Assembly: GCA_963576475.1 (NCBI GenBank)
Contig: OY754980.1
Coordinates: 32,463,431-32,527,430 of the forward strand
Source: Molanna angustata
Lineage: Eukaryota > Arthropoda > Insecta > Trichoptera > Molannidae
Reading direction: 5' to 3'
DNA length: 64,000 bases
Numbering within the stretch: position 1 is the stretch's first letter; the number at the start of each line of letters is the position of its first letter. This document shows, one piece after another, positions 54,941 through 64,000 of the stretch. Position numbers and translations under genes: made by a program. The notes under the pieces are model-generated. The model searched no databases and was not told the DNA's origin. It saw nothing but the letters and a program-made list of their open reading frames with translations.

Positions 54941-55834
54941 ATATTTCTACCTCACCACACTTTTAGATTTTCACAGTATCAATTCCAGACCTATTTTATG
55001 GTGAAAATCCTTATAAATGTGGACAAATACATTCAACATATAACTTTTATTCATAAAAATTATGTTTTTTTGATGTATTTTGTAAAAAAAAAGAACCCTT
55101 AAGGAGTTTAAATGTACTAGAGGTAAATTGCATAAAAAATTAAAGTAATAACTATTGTCACAGACATGTTGAAGGAAAGAAAGACAAATTCAAGGTAAAT
55201 AAAAAAGATGTGTAAATATTTTTTAGCAAATTTGTACTCACGTTTTATTCAGATGTTGTAAAACTAAACACAAACTAGGACTGAATATTAAAAATATAAA
55301 TATATATACATATATGTGGTTGAAAGAATATAGTCAATTGAGATCTACAATCAGTTTATGGCAACAATACAGAGTATATACATATGTATATATATAATTA
55401 AGATTTTCACAGGTAAGAGATGAAGGCTTACTTACTAGGGTATCATCTTGCATATTGTAGACATCAGTGTCCATTATTGAATCAATAGGGAGTACATTGG
55501 AGAAATCAATACCTAAGGATCTACTTAGATCTCAAATTTCTGGATTGAACCAATTCAAAACATAACTTAAAATATACCTTTGATAATGGATAGTGCCTAC
55601 GTCGGGTGTATATGAACAGTCTATATTATCAAGATTACAATATGCAGGTCACCCTAGAAAATAACTCTTCATATGTGTATATATATTTATATATTTTTAC
55701 ATCAAATACATACTAACATCCATTTGAAAAATATATAATTAAAATTTTTTTAAAAACTGATCTATCATTTTTCGATTGGAGGTCAATAAAAATACAGTGG
55801 ATTCTCAATTATTTATGTATTTCTACTTCTTGGG
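54941..55834. other. AT-rich intergenic stretch
   Basis: No gene or named element is seen. Confidence 0.45.
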
Positions 55835-55970
55835 AAATTAAGAGGTACTATGTCAAATATTAATTTTAACACGCACCCAATAAGTTGTCACTTTGACAAA
55901 AACTTTTATCTCCACCGGAAATTTAATCCGGGACCTTTAGCTCGGGAGTCAGATAACCAAATATTTATGC
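55835..55970 (-). mobile_element. SINE2 remnant (minus)
   Basis: It holds 'ggtactatgtcaaatattaa', 'acacgcacccaataagttg' and a decayed B box (ggaaatttaatccggga). Confidence 0.65.
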
Positions 55971-56094
55971 TTCTGATAATTTCAATAAATGATTACAATC
56001 AATCTTTTCTAAGCTGTTGTCTTTGACATTATCCCAAGAGTGTCTTTGTAAGCCCTCATGATAAATGGTGAAATAAAGTCAGACACAGATGCCT

Positions 56095-56375
56095 ACATTC
56101 TGATCTTAGATTATATATGATACAGATAGGTACCTAGTCAGCGCAATGGAAGTATGACAACTAAAACTAAGAACAAAGTTCTGAGTTTCACTCACCCGAC
56201 CGTCAATACAGTCATAGAACACATAGTAGTACACATAAAATCATGCAGTATACGTACACCTACCGATCTACCGCCTCTCACACACACACACACACACACA
56301 TGTAAATAAAAATTGTCATACATTTGAATTCAAAATTTATATTGCACGCGGCTTCTGTACCTTATAATTTTATGA
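56095..56375 (+). repeat. R4 interspersed repeat
   Basis: Same block order as 51465-51690, with a longer CA tract (56278-56300). Confidence 0.75.
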
Positions 56376-56762
56376 TTCAGATTCATTAAATAAAAGAACA
56401 TAAGTTAGGGCATTTCAAGTAATTGTATCAAAATATTCATAAAACATTCAGATAATTGAGAATCCACCATAAGATATCATGTCAAATATTATTTATAAAA
56501 TTTAATTATTAAAAATTATTACATTAAAATGAAAAAAAAAAAAACTAAAAACAATTCAAATTGGCATGTAAACCAAAACGTCAAAAAAACTAAAATATTC
56601 GCATACATACACCCGAGACGCAAACCACATCTTTCTTATACATGTATTTACTATGTACATGAAATAAAAAATATTTATTCAACTGCAGATAAAAAAAATA
56701 CAATTGTTAAAAATAATTTTTCAACTATTCATTATCAATAAAATAAAATGCATATGTGAATA

Positions 56763-57538
56763 CAGTGGTACCTCAACATACGAGTGCCCCAACATACGAG
56801 TTTTTCGAGATACGAGCCGGCGAGTGAGTGATTTTTTGCTTTGAGTTACGAGCGAAATTTGAGATACGAGTTCAGTTTAGCAGAGGAGATTGTGTCTGGG
56901 GAAATCCATGGGTCTAGAGGTGGAAGAGAGAGTCGTGAACGAGCTCGTCGAGGAGCACACCCAGGAACTGACGACTGAGGAGATACAAGAGTTACAGTTA
57001 CAGCAGCATACGGAGGTTATGCAAGAAATTGGTTTCGAGGAGTCAGAGGAGGAGGAGGTTATTTCTATAAGTGAGATAAAGGAGATCTTAGGAATGTGGG
57101 AGAGAGTTTCACAGTTCGTGGAAAAGAAACACCCAGAAAAAGTTGCAACAGGTCGCGTGCATCTGATCTTTTTAATGACACTTGCCTAACTCATTTCCGG
57201 AACATTCTGAGAGGGAGGAAGAAACAAACCTCCTTGGACATGTTTTTTTTCTAAACGGCCTACAGGTGAAAGCGAGAAAAATGTAGCGAAAAAGGCAAAG
57301 ACCAGTGAGGAAATCTAATTAATTTCTTTACATTCTCTTTTTTGTTTTTGTACAATAAATATTTGTCATTTATAAATACATTTTTATTATTCAAAACCAC
57401 GTAACAAAAATAACTGGGGTGACATTTTGGGGGTTGGAACGGATTAATGGTAGTTCAATTGTTTTGTTTGGGGAAATTTGCTTCGAGATACGAGCAAAGT
57501 TGCGGAACGAATTAAACTCGTATGTCGAGGTACCACTG
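56763..57538 (+). mobile_element. Tigger/pogo-type element, transposase C-terminus only
   Basis: The terminal inverted repeats cagtggtacctcaacatacg / tatgtcgaggtaccactg are flanked by TA. Inside, a frame from 56890 encodes ERVVNELVEEHTQELTTEEI, then ISEIKEILGMWERVSQFVEK and KHPEKVATG, followed in shifted frames by NDTCLTHFRNIL, KKQTSLDMFF and NVAKKAKTSEE. These are the hallmarks of the C-terminal tail of Tigger (pogo, DDE_1) transposases. The HTH and DDE core are deleted. The tail is strikingly like vertebrate Tigger tails. Confidence 0.9.
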
Positions 57539-57832
57539 TACTCCTGTCATATTTTTGCTGTCAAAAATGGGATTCAGTCTGTACATATGTAAAATGAATA
57601 TAATTTTAACTATCAATCAATTATTATTAATATGTATATTCAAATTGTATTAATGAATATAACAATAGTCAACAAGATTGGTTTAGCAATGAAATGTTCC
57701 ACGTCCGGGACACGAATGATTGCTTTTGTTGAAAAACGACAGAAGGGGGTTCTGTTCTAATAACTAACATTTTATAATATATGTTATAATTATAGTTATT
57801 ATTATTATTTAGGTTATGATATAAAAATGTAA

Positions 57833-60800
57833 TTATTTCTCTTCTACGTGTTCCTCTTCATTGTCTAATAGTCCCAAATCGTTCATATGTTTCCTCATCA
57901 CGTTCCATCTGAAAATAAAAAAATACTTGTGAATTTTTTTTGTGAACAACATACGTAGGTAAAAATTTGTTTTTAGTCATTAGTCAAAATATAAATAAAC
58001 CCTTTAGACCTTGACAAATGAAAACCCTCCATTTAGCTCAATTTTCAAAATTTTCGATATAGAATACTCTTGCTACATAGGTTTATAATGTTGGTTACCA
58101 CCACAATATGGGTTACCATGGAATAGGATTTGCCTTCAGATATTGCATCTTCAAAATCACTTTGCACATTCAAAAAGACAAACGAGAATATTAATGCTTC
58201 TGTTATTTTATGAAGTGTACTGTGATGGGGTGTACTATCTTCTTAATTAATAATGGGGATGGTTTCCTTCAAGAACAACTCGGTAGTTATCTCTACAATA
58301 TATCTCTGTATCACACCAGTATATGGCATATACTATGGCAGAATCACTCCTATTCTCTCATACCAAGCCTATATAGGCACAACATCCGTCTCTTTCACAC
58401 ACAATATCCCTTTCACACTTACATACACTACATTTTAAATACAAAAAAATAATTAAACATGTCAAAAAATTTGCTATTTTACAAGTACTACGAGAACCTG
58501 AGCACCATAGATTTATAATTGAAAATCGGACCCGATATAGATTTTTATTTTTCCAAGATAGAAGGAAGACAACTAACTTTTGCGCAGCATCATTACTCAT
58601 TCCTGGGAGAAAAGTGTTTTAATGACCTTCCTCTAGATATAAGAAAAACAACTGACTCTAGACAACTCATAAATAAAATAACAACAACATTTTAAAACAG
58701 ATATTTAAATCACTTGTATTTTGTTTTCTTTTGTTTGTGATAGTGTATATGTCTGAATATGTTGGTGTGTATGTGTATCTACATATGTGTGTGTTGGTAT
58801 ATGTATGTATATCTTTATGTGTGTAGGTACCTATATATGTATGTATTTATACTTATATGAAATAAAAAAAAATAAAATAAGGATAATATGACTATGACTA
58901 ACACAACTCCTCTCTACTCAAGCCTAATATGTAAGCTTTCAGAGAGGAGTGGTATTGTAATACATATTATTTGTAAATGAATTATTGCTTGTTATTGTGA
59001 ACATACAATATTTTGTATAAATAAAAAAATAAAAATAAAAAAAAATGTCATTTTAACAAAAATATACACTGAAAAAAAAATATTATGACAACCGAACTGG
59101 CTACTTGTATTTTAGCCAACTTTTGTTATAGGAGTAATAAAGGTTTTTCTATTTATGACTCTACTGTTTGGCTGTGTGCACCAAACATTTGGTTGCACAT
59201 AGCCAAATGTTTTGTTCGGTTAATTTTAACATGAAATTTTTTTACTATTAACAAAAAAAATTTTCAGTGTATGAGAGCGAATGAAGTTCTATTGTATGTA
59301 AAATTGTATATTAAATTATACAATGCCTTATATACTCACAGACTAATATATACAGTATGTATAAATGAAACAGATTATGTATTTTTTTATTTGTATAATA
59401 TTGATTTTGGTTCTACATAATATATGGTTTTACTTGTATCAGTAGCCTTACTCTTGACACTCAAATTCGATCCCAATTTCAAATATTCACTTAGAACTTA
59501 CCTTCTTTCTGGGGTGTCCTATTAGCGACGCTTACGACACATGTAAACAAATTCCTTCTCAACCACCAATAAGTATGTAGTCGTTATGGAGCTCGGTTTC
59601 TGAATCGACTAAAGCGATCATCTTTTAAAATCACTCGACTAACTTTGTAATTTTATAATTCTTATGTACCTATTTGTATTATATTTCTATTTGAGTTCCA
59701 TGTCTGTTTTTTTTTAGGCCAATCGGCCCTTTGTGATACCACAGTGGGGCTGTCCTCCCACTCACTCATTCCCCTTGAGGATGTCTGAGTTTATTTGTTT
59801 TTTACTGTCACAAATCATCCAATAGGACGCAATGCCTTGAAAATAAAACTTACCCACCTGTCGCCTGCTTACATTTAAATTATGGACTGTTACTATTAAA
59901 ACTTATCTACCTACCGTAGTATTTTTCCGTTACAAAGGTAAGTTCTTAGTGAATTGGATCCTAGTGAACTGATTTCGGTTTCTGTGCGGGCGTCCTGGGT
60001 TCGATTACCAGCAGAGAAGAAATTTATTTAAATTTATTTCCCATGCAAATATTGCTTCTCAGGGTGCAAGGAAGTGTTCATTATTATTATTATTATTGAA
60101 TTTGCAGTGAAGAGCGGCCACTGGTCTTTTAGAATAGTATTCAAAGATATATTATATAGGTATATTTTTTTCCTTTTTTTTTTCAAATGAATATGTCCTT
60201 GTTAAACAAGTACATATACATCTTCCTACGTTCCCTTTTTCGTTTGCTTGTGCTATAGGTGAACGAAATCGGTTGAGGCAGGATTCGAACTCGCGACCAC
60301 TAGATTGCTAGCCCAGCGTGCTAACCGCTCTGTCATCGACCCATCTATATAAAAATAGAAAATATATATGTAGAACCAAAATCTATTTTATAAATCAACA
60401 CTGTTAGTAATTGACAATTTGTATAATCTTCTTGTTGTGCCATGTTCCCCCAATGCCAGCCACCTCATTGTCCTGTGCAAATTCAAGATTTTGGACACAG
60501 ATATTATTAAGCTACATCTGCAATTAGCAACACCTCGTTGGCCTTCAATCTCCAAACAAAACTACATTTATGGCATATTTCAATCAAATATGCCATTTAT
60601 TTAATTGTTTAATTCATATGCATATTATCGGTAGGAATAGTACTGTGGCGAGAAATTCAGCTAAATTTTCAGCCACAAAGTGAGTCACTGTGCGAGATTG
60701 CGCGATTCATTCGGACCAATAAGCGAGCTCTATAAGATTGGTGCCGTGTGACACACAGGCTGCTCGAGAGAAGGATAGCAGAGTTGGACACCAGATGACT

Positions 60801-61059
60801 CGCCCATTCGATCGACAACGCTTTGCAAAGTTACTCTTCCCCATCTACGCCACCCGAGGTAGGTACGCTTTCAATCTACTGCGTGGTTTCACGGAGTCCT
60901 GTTTCTTATCCTGCATACTTCACATGCTCTCGACTCGCTATAGTACTAAAATGTATATCACTCACTTGTCATGGATTCCACCTCCTGGAAGAAGACCGGG
61001 CAAATTCCTGAGTTCTTTGGTGATGTCTGAACGTCTCTTTTCACCTTGTGACACCAGTT
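57833..61059 (-). CDS. 3' end of an unrecognised minus-strand gene (two terminal exons)
   Basis: The terminal exon 57908-57833 has a ttttattttcag acceptor and reads WNVMRKHMNDLGLLDNEEEH then VEEK and stop. The preceding exon 61059-60966 has a ttgttgtttag acceptor and a gtgagt donor and reads LVSQGEKRRSDITKELRNLP then GLLPGGGIHD. The phase-2 junction makes a Lys codon, giving IHDKWNVM across the join. Both exons have sensible composition and clean splice sites. Upstream exons must lie beyond 61059; none could be assigned within the window. I cannot name the family. The end of the protein is Glu-rich and probably cytosolic or nuclear. A 17-base GACACC...AAG stretch near 59500 also has a good minus donor and could be an alternative microexon. 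Confidence 0.55.
58300..59035 (+). mobile_element. LINE C-terminus and 3' UTR with 10-bp-stem hairpin
   Basis: In shifted frames the plus strand reads TFAQHHYSFLGEKCFNDLPL, then DIRKTTDSRQLINKI and a stop. The 3' UTR contains actcctctct ... agagaggagt as a hairpin (58906-58951) and ends in an A-rich tail. Confidence 0.7.
59067..59269. mobile_element. TA-flanked MITE, cactgaaaa ends
   Basis: The ends cactgaaaaaaaa and ttttcagtg are inverted with TA on both sides. An inner palindrome 'ccaaacatttgg' lies near the centre. Confidence 0.75.
59708..59790 (-). mobile_element. LINE 3' end (minus), 24804 family
   Basis: A T-run followed by 'aggccaatcggccctttgtg' and 'accacagtggggctgtcctc' is the reverse of the 25660-25748 tail. 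Confidence 0.75.
59968..60100 (+). mobile_element. SINE3, partial
   Basis: It shares 'tctgtgcgggcgtcctgggt', the B box and 'caaatattgcttctc' with 50887-51097, lacks the hairpin segment, and ends in (att)n. Confidence 0.75.
60167..60346 (-). mobile_element. SINE1 (minus copy)
   Basis: B and A box complements ('ggattcgaactcgcgaccac', 'aaccgctctgtcatcgac') follow the T-rich start and family body. Confidence 0.85.
60605..60965. other. GC-richer stretch between SINE1 and the minus-strand exon
   Basis: Two overlapping plus-strand frames (60738-61076 and 60823-61011) are open here. They overlap the better supported minus-strand exon and show no known motif. The stretch may hold a promoter or a decayed repeat; I could not decide. 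Confidence 0.35.
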
Positions 61060-61629
61060 CTAAACAACAAAATTGACATTTTGTTAAAAATATTTTATCA
61101 TAAGCATGAAATTTAAAATTGTTTTCTGGTGACCTGAGAATAATCTACACATTTTTAAAAATAGCAATAAAATTGTAGTCAATCCTCTAAACAAATAAGG
61201 CTTATGTTAAATAATATGAATCTTGCTTGAAAATGGAAATTTTTGTATTCACAAACTGTAACTGACAAGTCCAAGTATCCAGATGGATCTACAGATGGTA
61301 CATAATCATTTATTACATAATTCAAACATCAATCTTTTAGTGTTAATGTATAGGGACGGAGAAGAATGAAGGGACTGTAGGGATGGAAGGGAATAAAAAG
61401 ACGGAATTATAATTTGCGAATCTAGAAAGAATTTTAAATAATAAAAAGGAAACATACCAATCAACCATTTTTATATATTTGGAAGTAAATAATTAAACAG
61501 GCAGGACAACATCTGACCGGTTTTACTAGTATATAATATATAAAACAATGAATAAATAAAAGAAATAAGAATAATAGAAGAGTGTATATGAGACGATGCA
61601 GGAAAATAAATACAGACAGAAATTAATGT

Positions 61630-62254
61630 AAAAAGAGAAGTCTGGCATATGATTATCTCTTGGCATGATGGTATGGTACATACTATATTGTCTGATTGAC
61701 AAAAGAGAAGTCTGGCATATGATTATCTCTTGGCATGATGGTATGGTACATACTATATTGTCTGATTGACAAAAGAGAAGTCTGGCATATGATTATCTCT
61801 TGGCATGATGGTATGGTACATACTATATTGTCTGATTGACAAAAGAGAAGTCTGGCATATGATTATCTCTTGGCATGATGGTACGGTACATACTATATTG
61901 TCTGATTGACAAAAGAGAAGTCTGGCATATGATTATCTCTTGGCATGATGGTATGGTACATACTATATTGTCTGATTGACAAAAGAGAAGTCTGGCATAT
62001 GATTATCTCTTGGCATGATGGTATGGTACATACTATATTGTCTGATTGACAAAAGAGAAGTCTGGCATATGATTATCTCTTGGCATGATGGTATGGTACA
62101 TACTATATTGTCTGATTGACAAAAGAGAAGTCTGGCATATGATTATCTCTTGGCATGATGGTATGGTACATACTATATTGTCTGATTGACAAAAGAGAAG
62201 TCTGGCATATGATTATCTCTTGGCATGATGGTATGGTACATACTATATGCCAAG
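61630..62254. repeat. 70-bp tandem satellite, about 9 units
   Basis: The unit runs from aaaagagaagtctggcatat through 'tctcttggcatgatggtatg' to 'ttgtctgattgac'. Units are nearly identical (one T-to-C change near 61883), so the array is young or homogenised. Confidence 0.96.
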
Positions 62255-62609
62255 AGAAGACAAAAGAAAAGTCTGATTGACAAAGTAAAGCAAATATTGA
62301 ATGTGTAGGAACATGATAACGAGTCAAATATACAATTACATTAATGACAAGATACACCAAAACAAGAGGCTGGATGTGTGTAAATATATTATATAAAGAT
62401 TACAGTTATTCTAACCTAGACATAACATTATTTATACATTCAATTTATTTTGACTAAATAGTATAATATGTAACAATTAGCGATGTAAGTCAAGAATGTT
62501 GTGTGGCATTATAAAATCAATAAATTGAAATACAGTATAACACTGATTATCCATAACGCATTTAATAATCAGGCACTCAAAATATTTTTTTTTTGATATT
62601 CAAATAGGA

Positions 62610-63000
62610 AACATTATCATTTTGAATTATTTCATTATCACAGAATTCATTCTCATCTAAATCACAATCATTCTCATCATTGCACAATTCATTTACACCA
62701 AACTCAGGATCATTGTTATTGTGCGATTCACTCTCATCTAAATAATAATCACTCTTGTTATTGCACAATCCATTCAAACCCAACTCATTGTTATTGTGCA
62801 ATTCATTATTCAAATCCAACACGTGACCGTTATTATGCAATTCATTCTCACCAAAATCATAACTATTCTCATTATTGCGCAATTTATTCACATCCAACAC
62901 GTGACTCGTTATTATGCAATTCATTCTCACCAAAATCATAACTATTCTCATTATTGCGCAATTCATTCATACGCAACTTGTTGTCATTCTCATTATTGTC
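62610..63000 (-). repeat. Degenerate tandem repeat, Asn/Glu-rich on the minus strand
   Basis: Two 78-79 bp units (62818-62895, 62896-62973) are almost identical, with shorter related units to the left. The minus-strand frame reads ENELHNN- and NELCNDENDCDLDE-type repeats, but it breaks between units, so it is probably non-coding or a dead exon. Confidence 0.8.
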
Positions 63001-63288
63001 AAATTAATTTTCATCTAAATAATAACCCCTCTCATAATTTAACTACGTATTTTTTTGCTATTCAGATTATGTTATATTTATTGCTATTTATATCAAAATA
63101 ATACACTGCTTATGTAGGTTTAAAATTACATTTAACATCAAAATACCCAAACAAAATAAAAACTAAAATATTAACTTCAAATTTGGCATGAATATAGATT
63201 TGTCAATTATAAAATGTACCTATATATGACCAACCCCCATACCTAAATTATAACAATAATTCCATAGATAATGTGTGTTTGACTGTAG

Positions 63289-63933
63289 AATGGACCTTGG
63301 TGTGACGAGATGGAGGAAGCTATACAAGTGTAAGTAGAGGACACAAACAATTAATATAAAGGTGATATTGTTGTAGTCAACTTCTGGTGGCTTTGTGCCA
63401 ATCTAACAATACAGACAGACAGCCAAAAACTCTTATAAGGAAGTGACCCACACTGGTCAAATTGTACAATCAAATACAATGGGAGATGAATACAGTTATT
63501 TAGTTGTGCATTAGTAACGTTGTAAGCTAAACAAGTATAGAAATTGACAGTAAAAATAATAGTGTTATTGATAGCAAAAACGCAAGGCAAATTGGATATT
63601 TAAAATTCTCCAATAATCTTTGCTGCTTGTGAACAGTTTGTTTTATTTTACAAAGTATTTATTCTACAGTGACGATAGTTATTAAATCCTAATAGTATAT
63701 TATGATTAAAACTATGACGGCATAGGTTTGAGACTGTGCGTTAAATTTACAGGGATTATTGTGCAATGTAATTAATGAATATTAATAAACAATGGTGAAG
63801 AGTGGAGACTATAGGAAATCTAATAAATTATTGACTAAACCCTAAATATTTTCAAATAGATAATTATACTTAATGATTTACTGACATAATTCTATGGCTT
63901 TCTTTTAGGACACAAAGGAACTCTACCAAATAA
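63289..63933 (+). other. Possible plus-strand terminal exon pair
   Basis: 63289-63329 has a tgactgtag acceptor and a gtaagt donor and reads NGPWCDEMEEAIQ. 63909-63933 follows a ttcttttag acceptor and continues in phase as VTQRNSTK then stop. Both pieces are short; no family is known. Confidence 0.2.
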
Positions 63934-64000
63934 AATAATTAACGGAAAAACAAACTTTTTACAAAACAGTTGTATAAAAAATAATGTAAAATTACAAAAA

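Noticed and set aside
60738..61076. 112-codon plus-strand frame
   Set aside because: It overlaps the minus-strand exon 60966-61059, which has splice sites and a compatible partner, and its sequence shows no family.
61630..62254. CRISPR or prokaryotic repeat system
   Set aside because: The whole 70-bp unit is repeated, so there are no spacers; it is a satellite.
62103..62360. 85-codon minus-strand frame with repeats
   Set aside because: It is a reading of the 70-bp satellite and has no splice or start context.

Overview
The window looks like a piece of an AT-rich, repeat-laden insect nuclear genome. Short exons with GT-AG introns, microsomal glutathione S-transferases closer to fly Mgstl than to vertebrate MGST1, and abundant CR1-like, RTE-like and tRNA-SINE retroelements all point that way. 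The insect order cannot be settled from the sequence alone. All exon boundaries were read by eye from frame, splice dinucleotides and family resemblance; no alignment was run.

Host genes, left to right. (1) The 5' part of TTLL12 (minus, 1-803) runs off the left edge. (2) A two-exon, 78-residue acidic protein on the minus strand (2271-3220) resembles the KEOPS subunit GON7; the match is tentative. (3) A complete five-exon GDP-fucose transporter, SLC35C1 (Drosophila Gfr/nac), lies on the plus strand (3604-11046) and is divergent from the GON7-like gene across about 380 bp. (4) Four complete MGST1-like genes, all on the plus strand, form a dispersed tandem array: A 17379-20407, B 26508-28392, C 38673-44667 and D 49829-53195. 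Each has three coding exons with identical intron phases (0, then 2) and the conserved ERxRRAHxND glutathione-binding block. C and D are the closest pair. (5) The 3' end of an unrecognised minus-strand gene (exons 57833-57908 and 60966-61059) probably continues beyond the right edge. Two further exon-like pieces (minus 21012-21360; plus 63289-63933) are weaker.

Nearly everything else is transposon-derived. There are four tRNA-derived SINE families (called SINE1 to SINE4 here), some nested inside each other with clean target-site duplications. There are several LINE families, one with a well-kept RNase H domain. A Penelope-like fragment carries a GIY-YIG nuclease. A 1.75-kb Tc1 element with perfect terminal inverted repeats sits inside a LINE inside an MGST intron. 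A Tigger/pogo remnant resembles vertebrate Tiggers. The rest includes a hAT MITE, several TA-flanked palindromic MITEs, a 1.8-kb GC-rich foldback, and a family of about 0.9-kb Helentron-like elements with a central GT microsatellite, present as a three-unit tandem array (32449-35401) and as inverted copies. Tandem satellites occur at 15477, 29961, 44919, 61630 and 62610.

Functionally, the MGST1 genes would be membrane detoxification and peroxidase enzymes, and their duplication fits the usual expansion of xenobiotic-response families. TTLL12, the GON7-like gene and SLC35C1 are unrelated housekeeping neighbours. I saw no operon, CRISPR array or prokaryotic system. The observations most worth following are the unnamed 3' gene, the GON7 candidate, the LINE/SINE shared 3' hairpin, the Helentron-like array with a swapped 3' end, and the intron-bearing Tc1.
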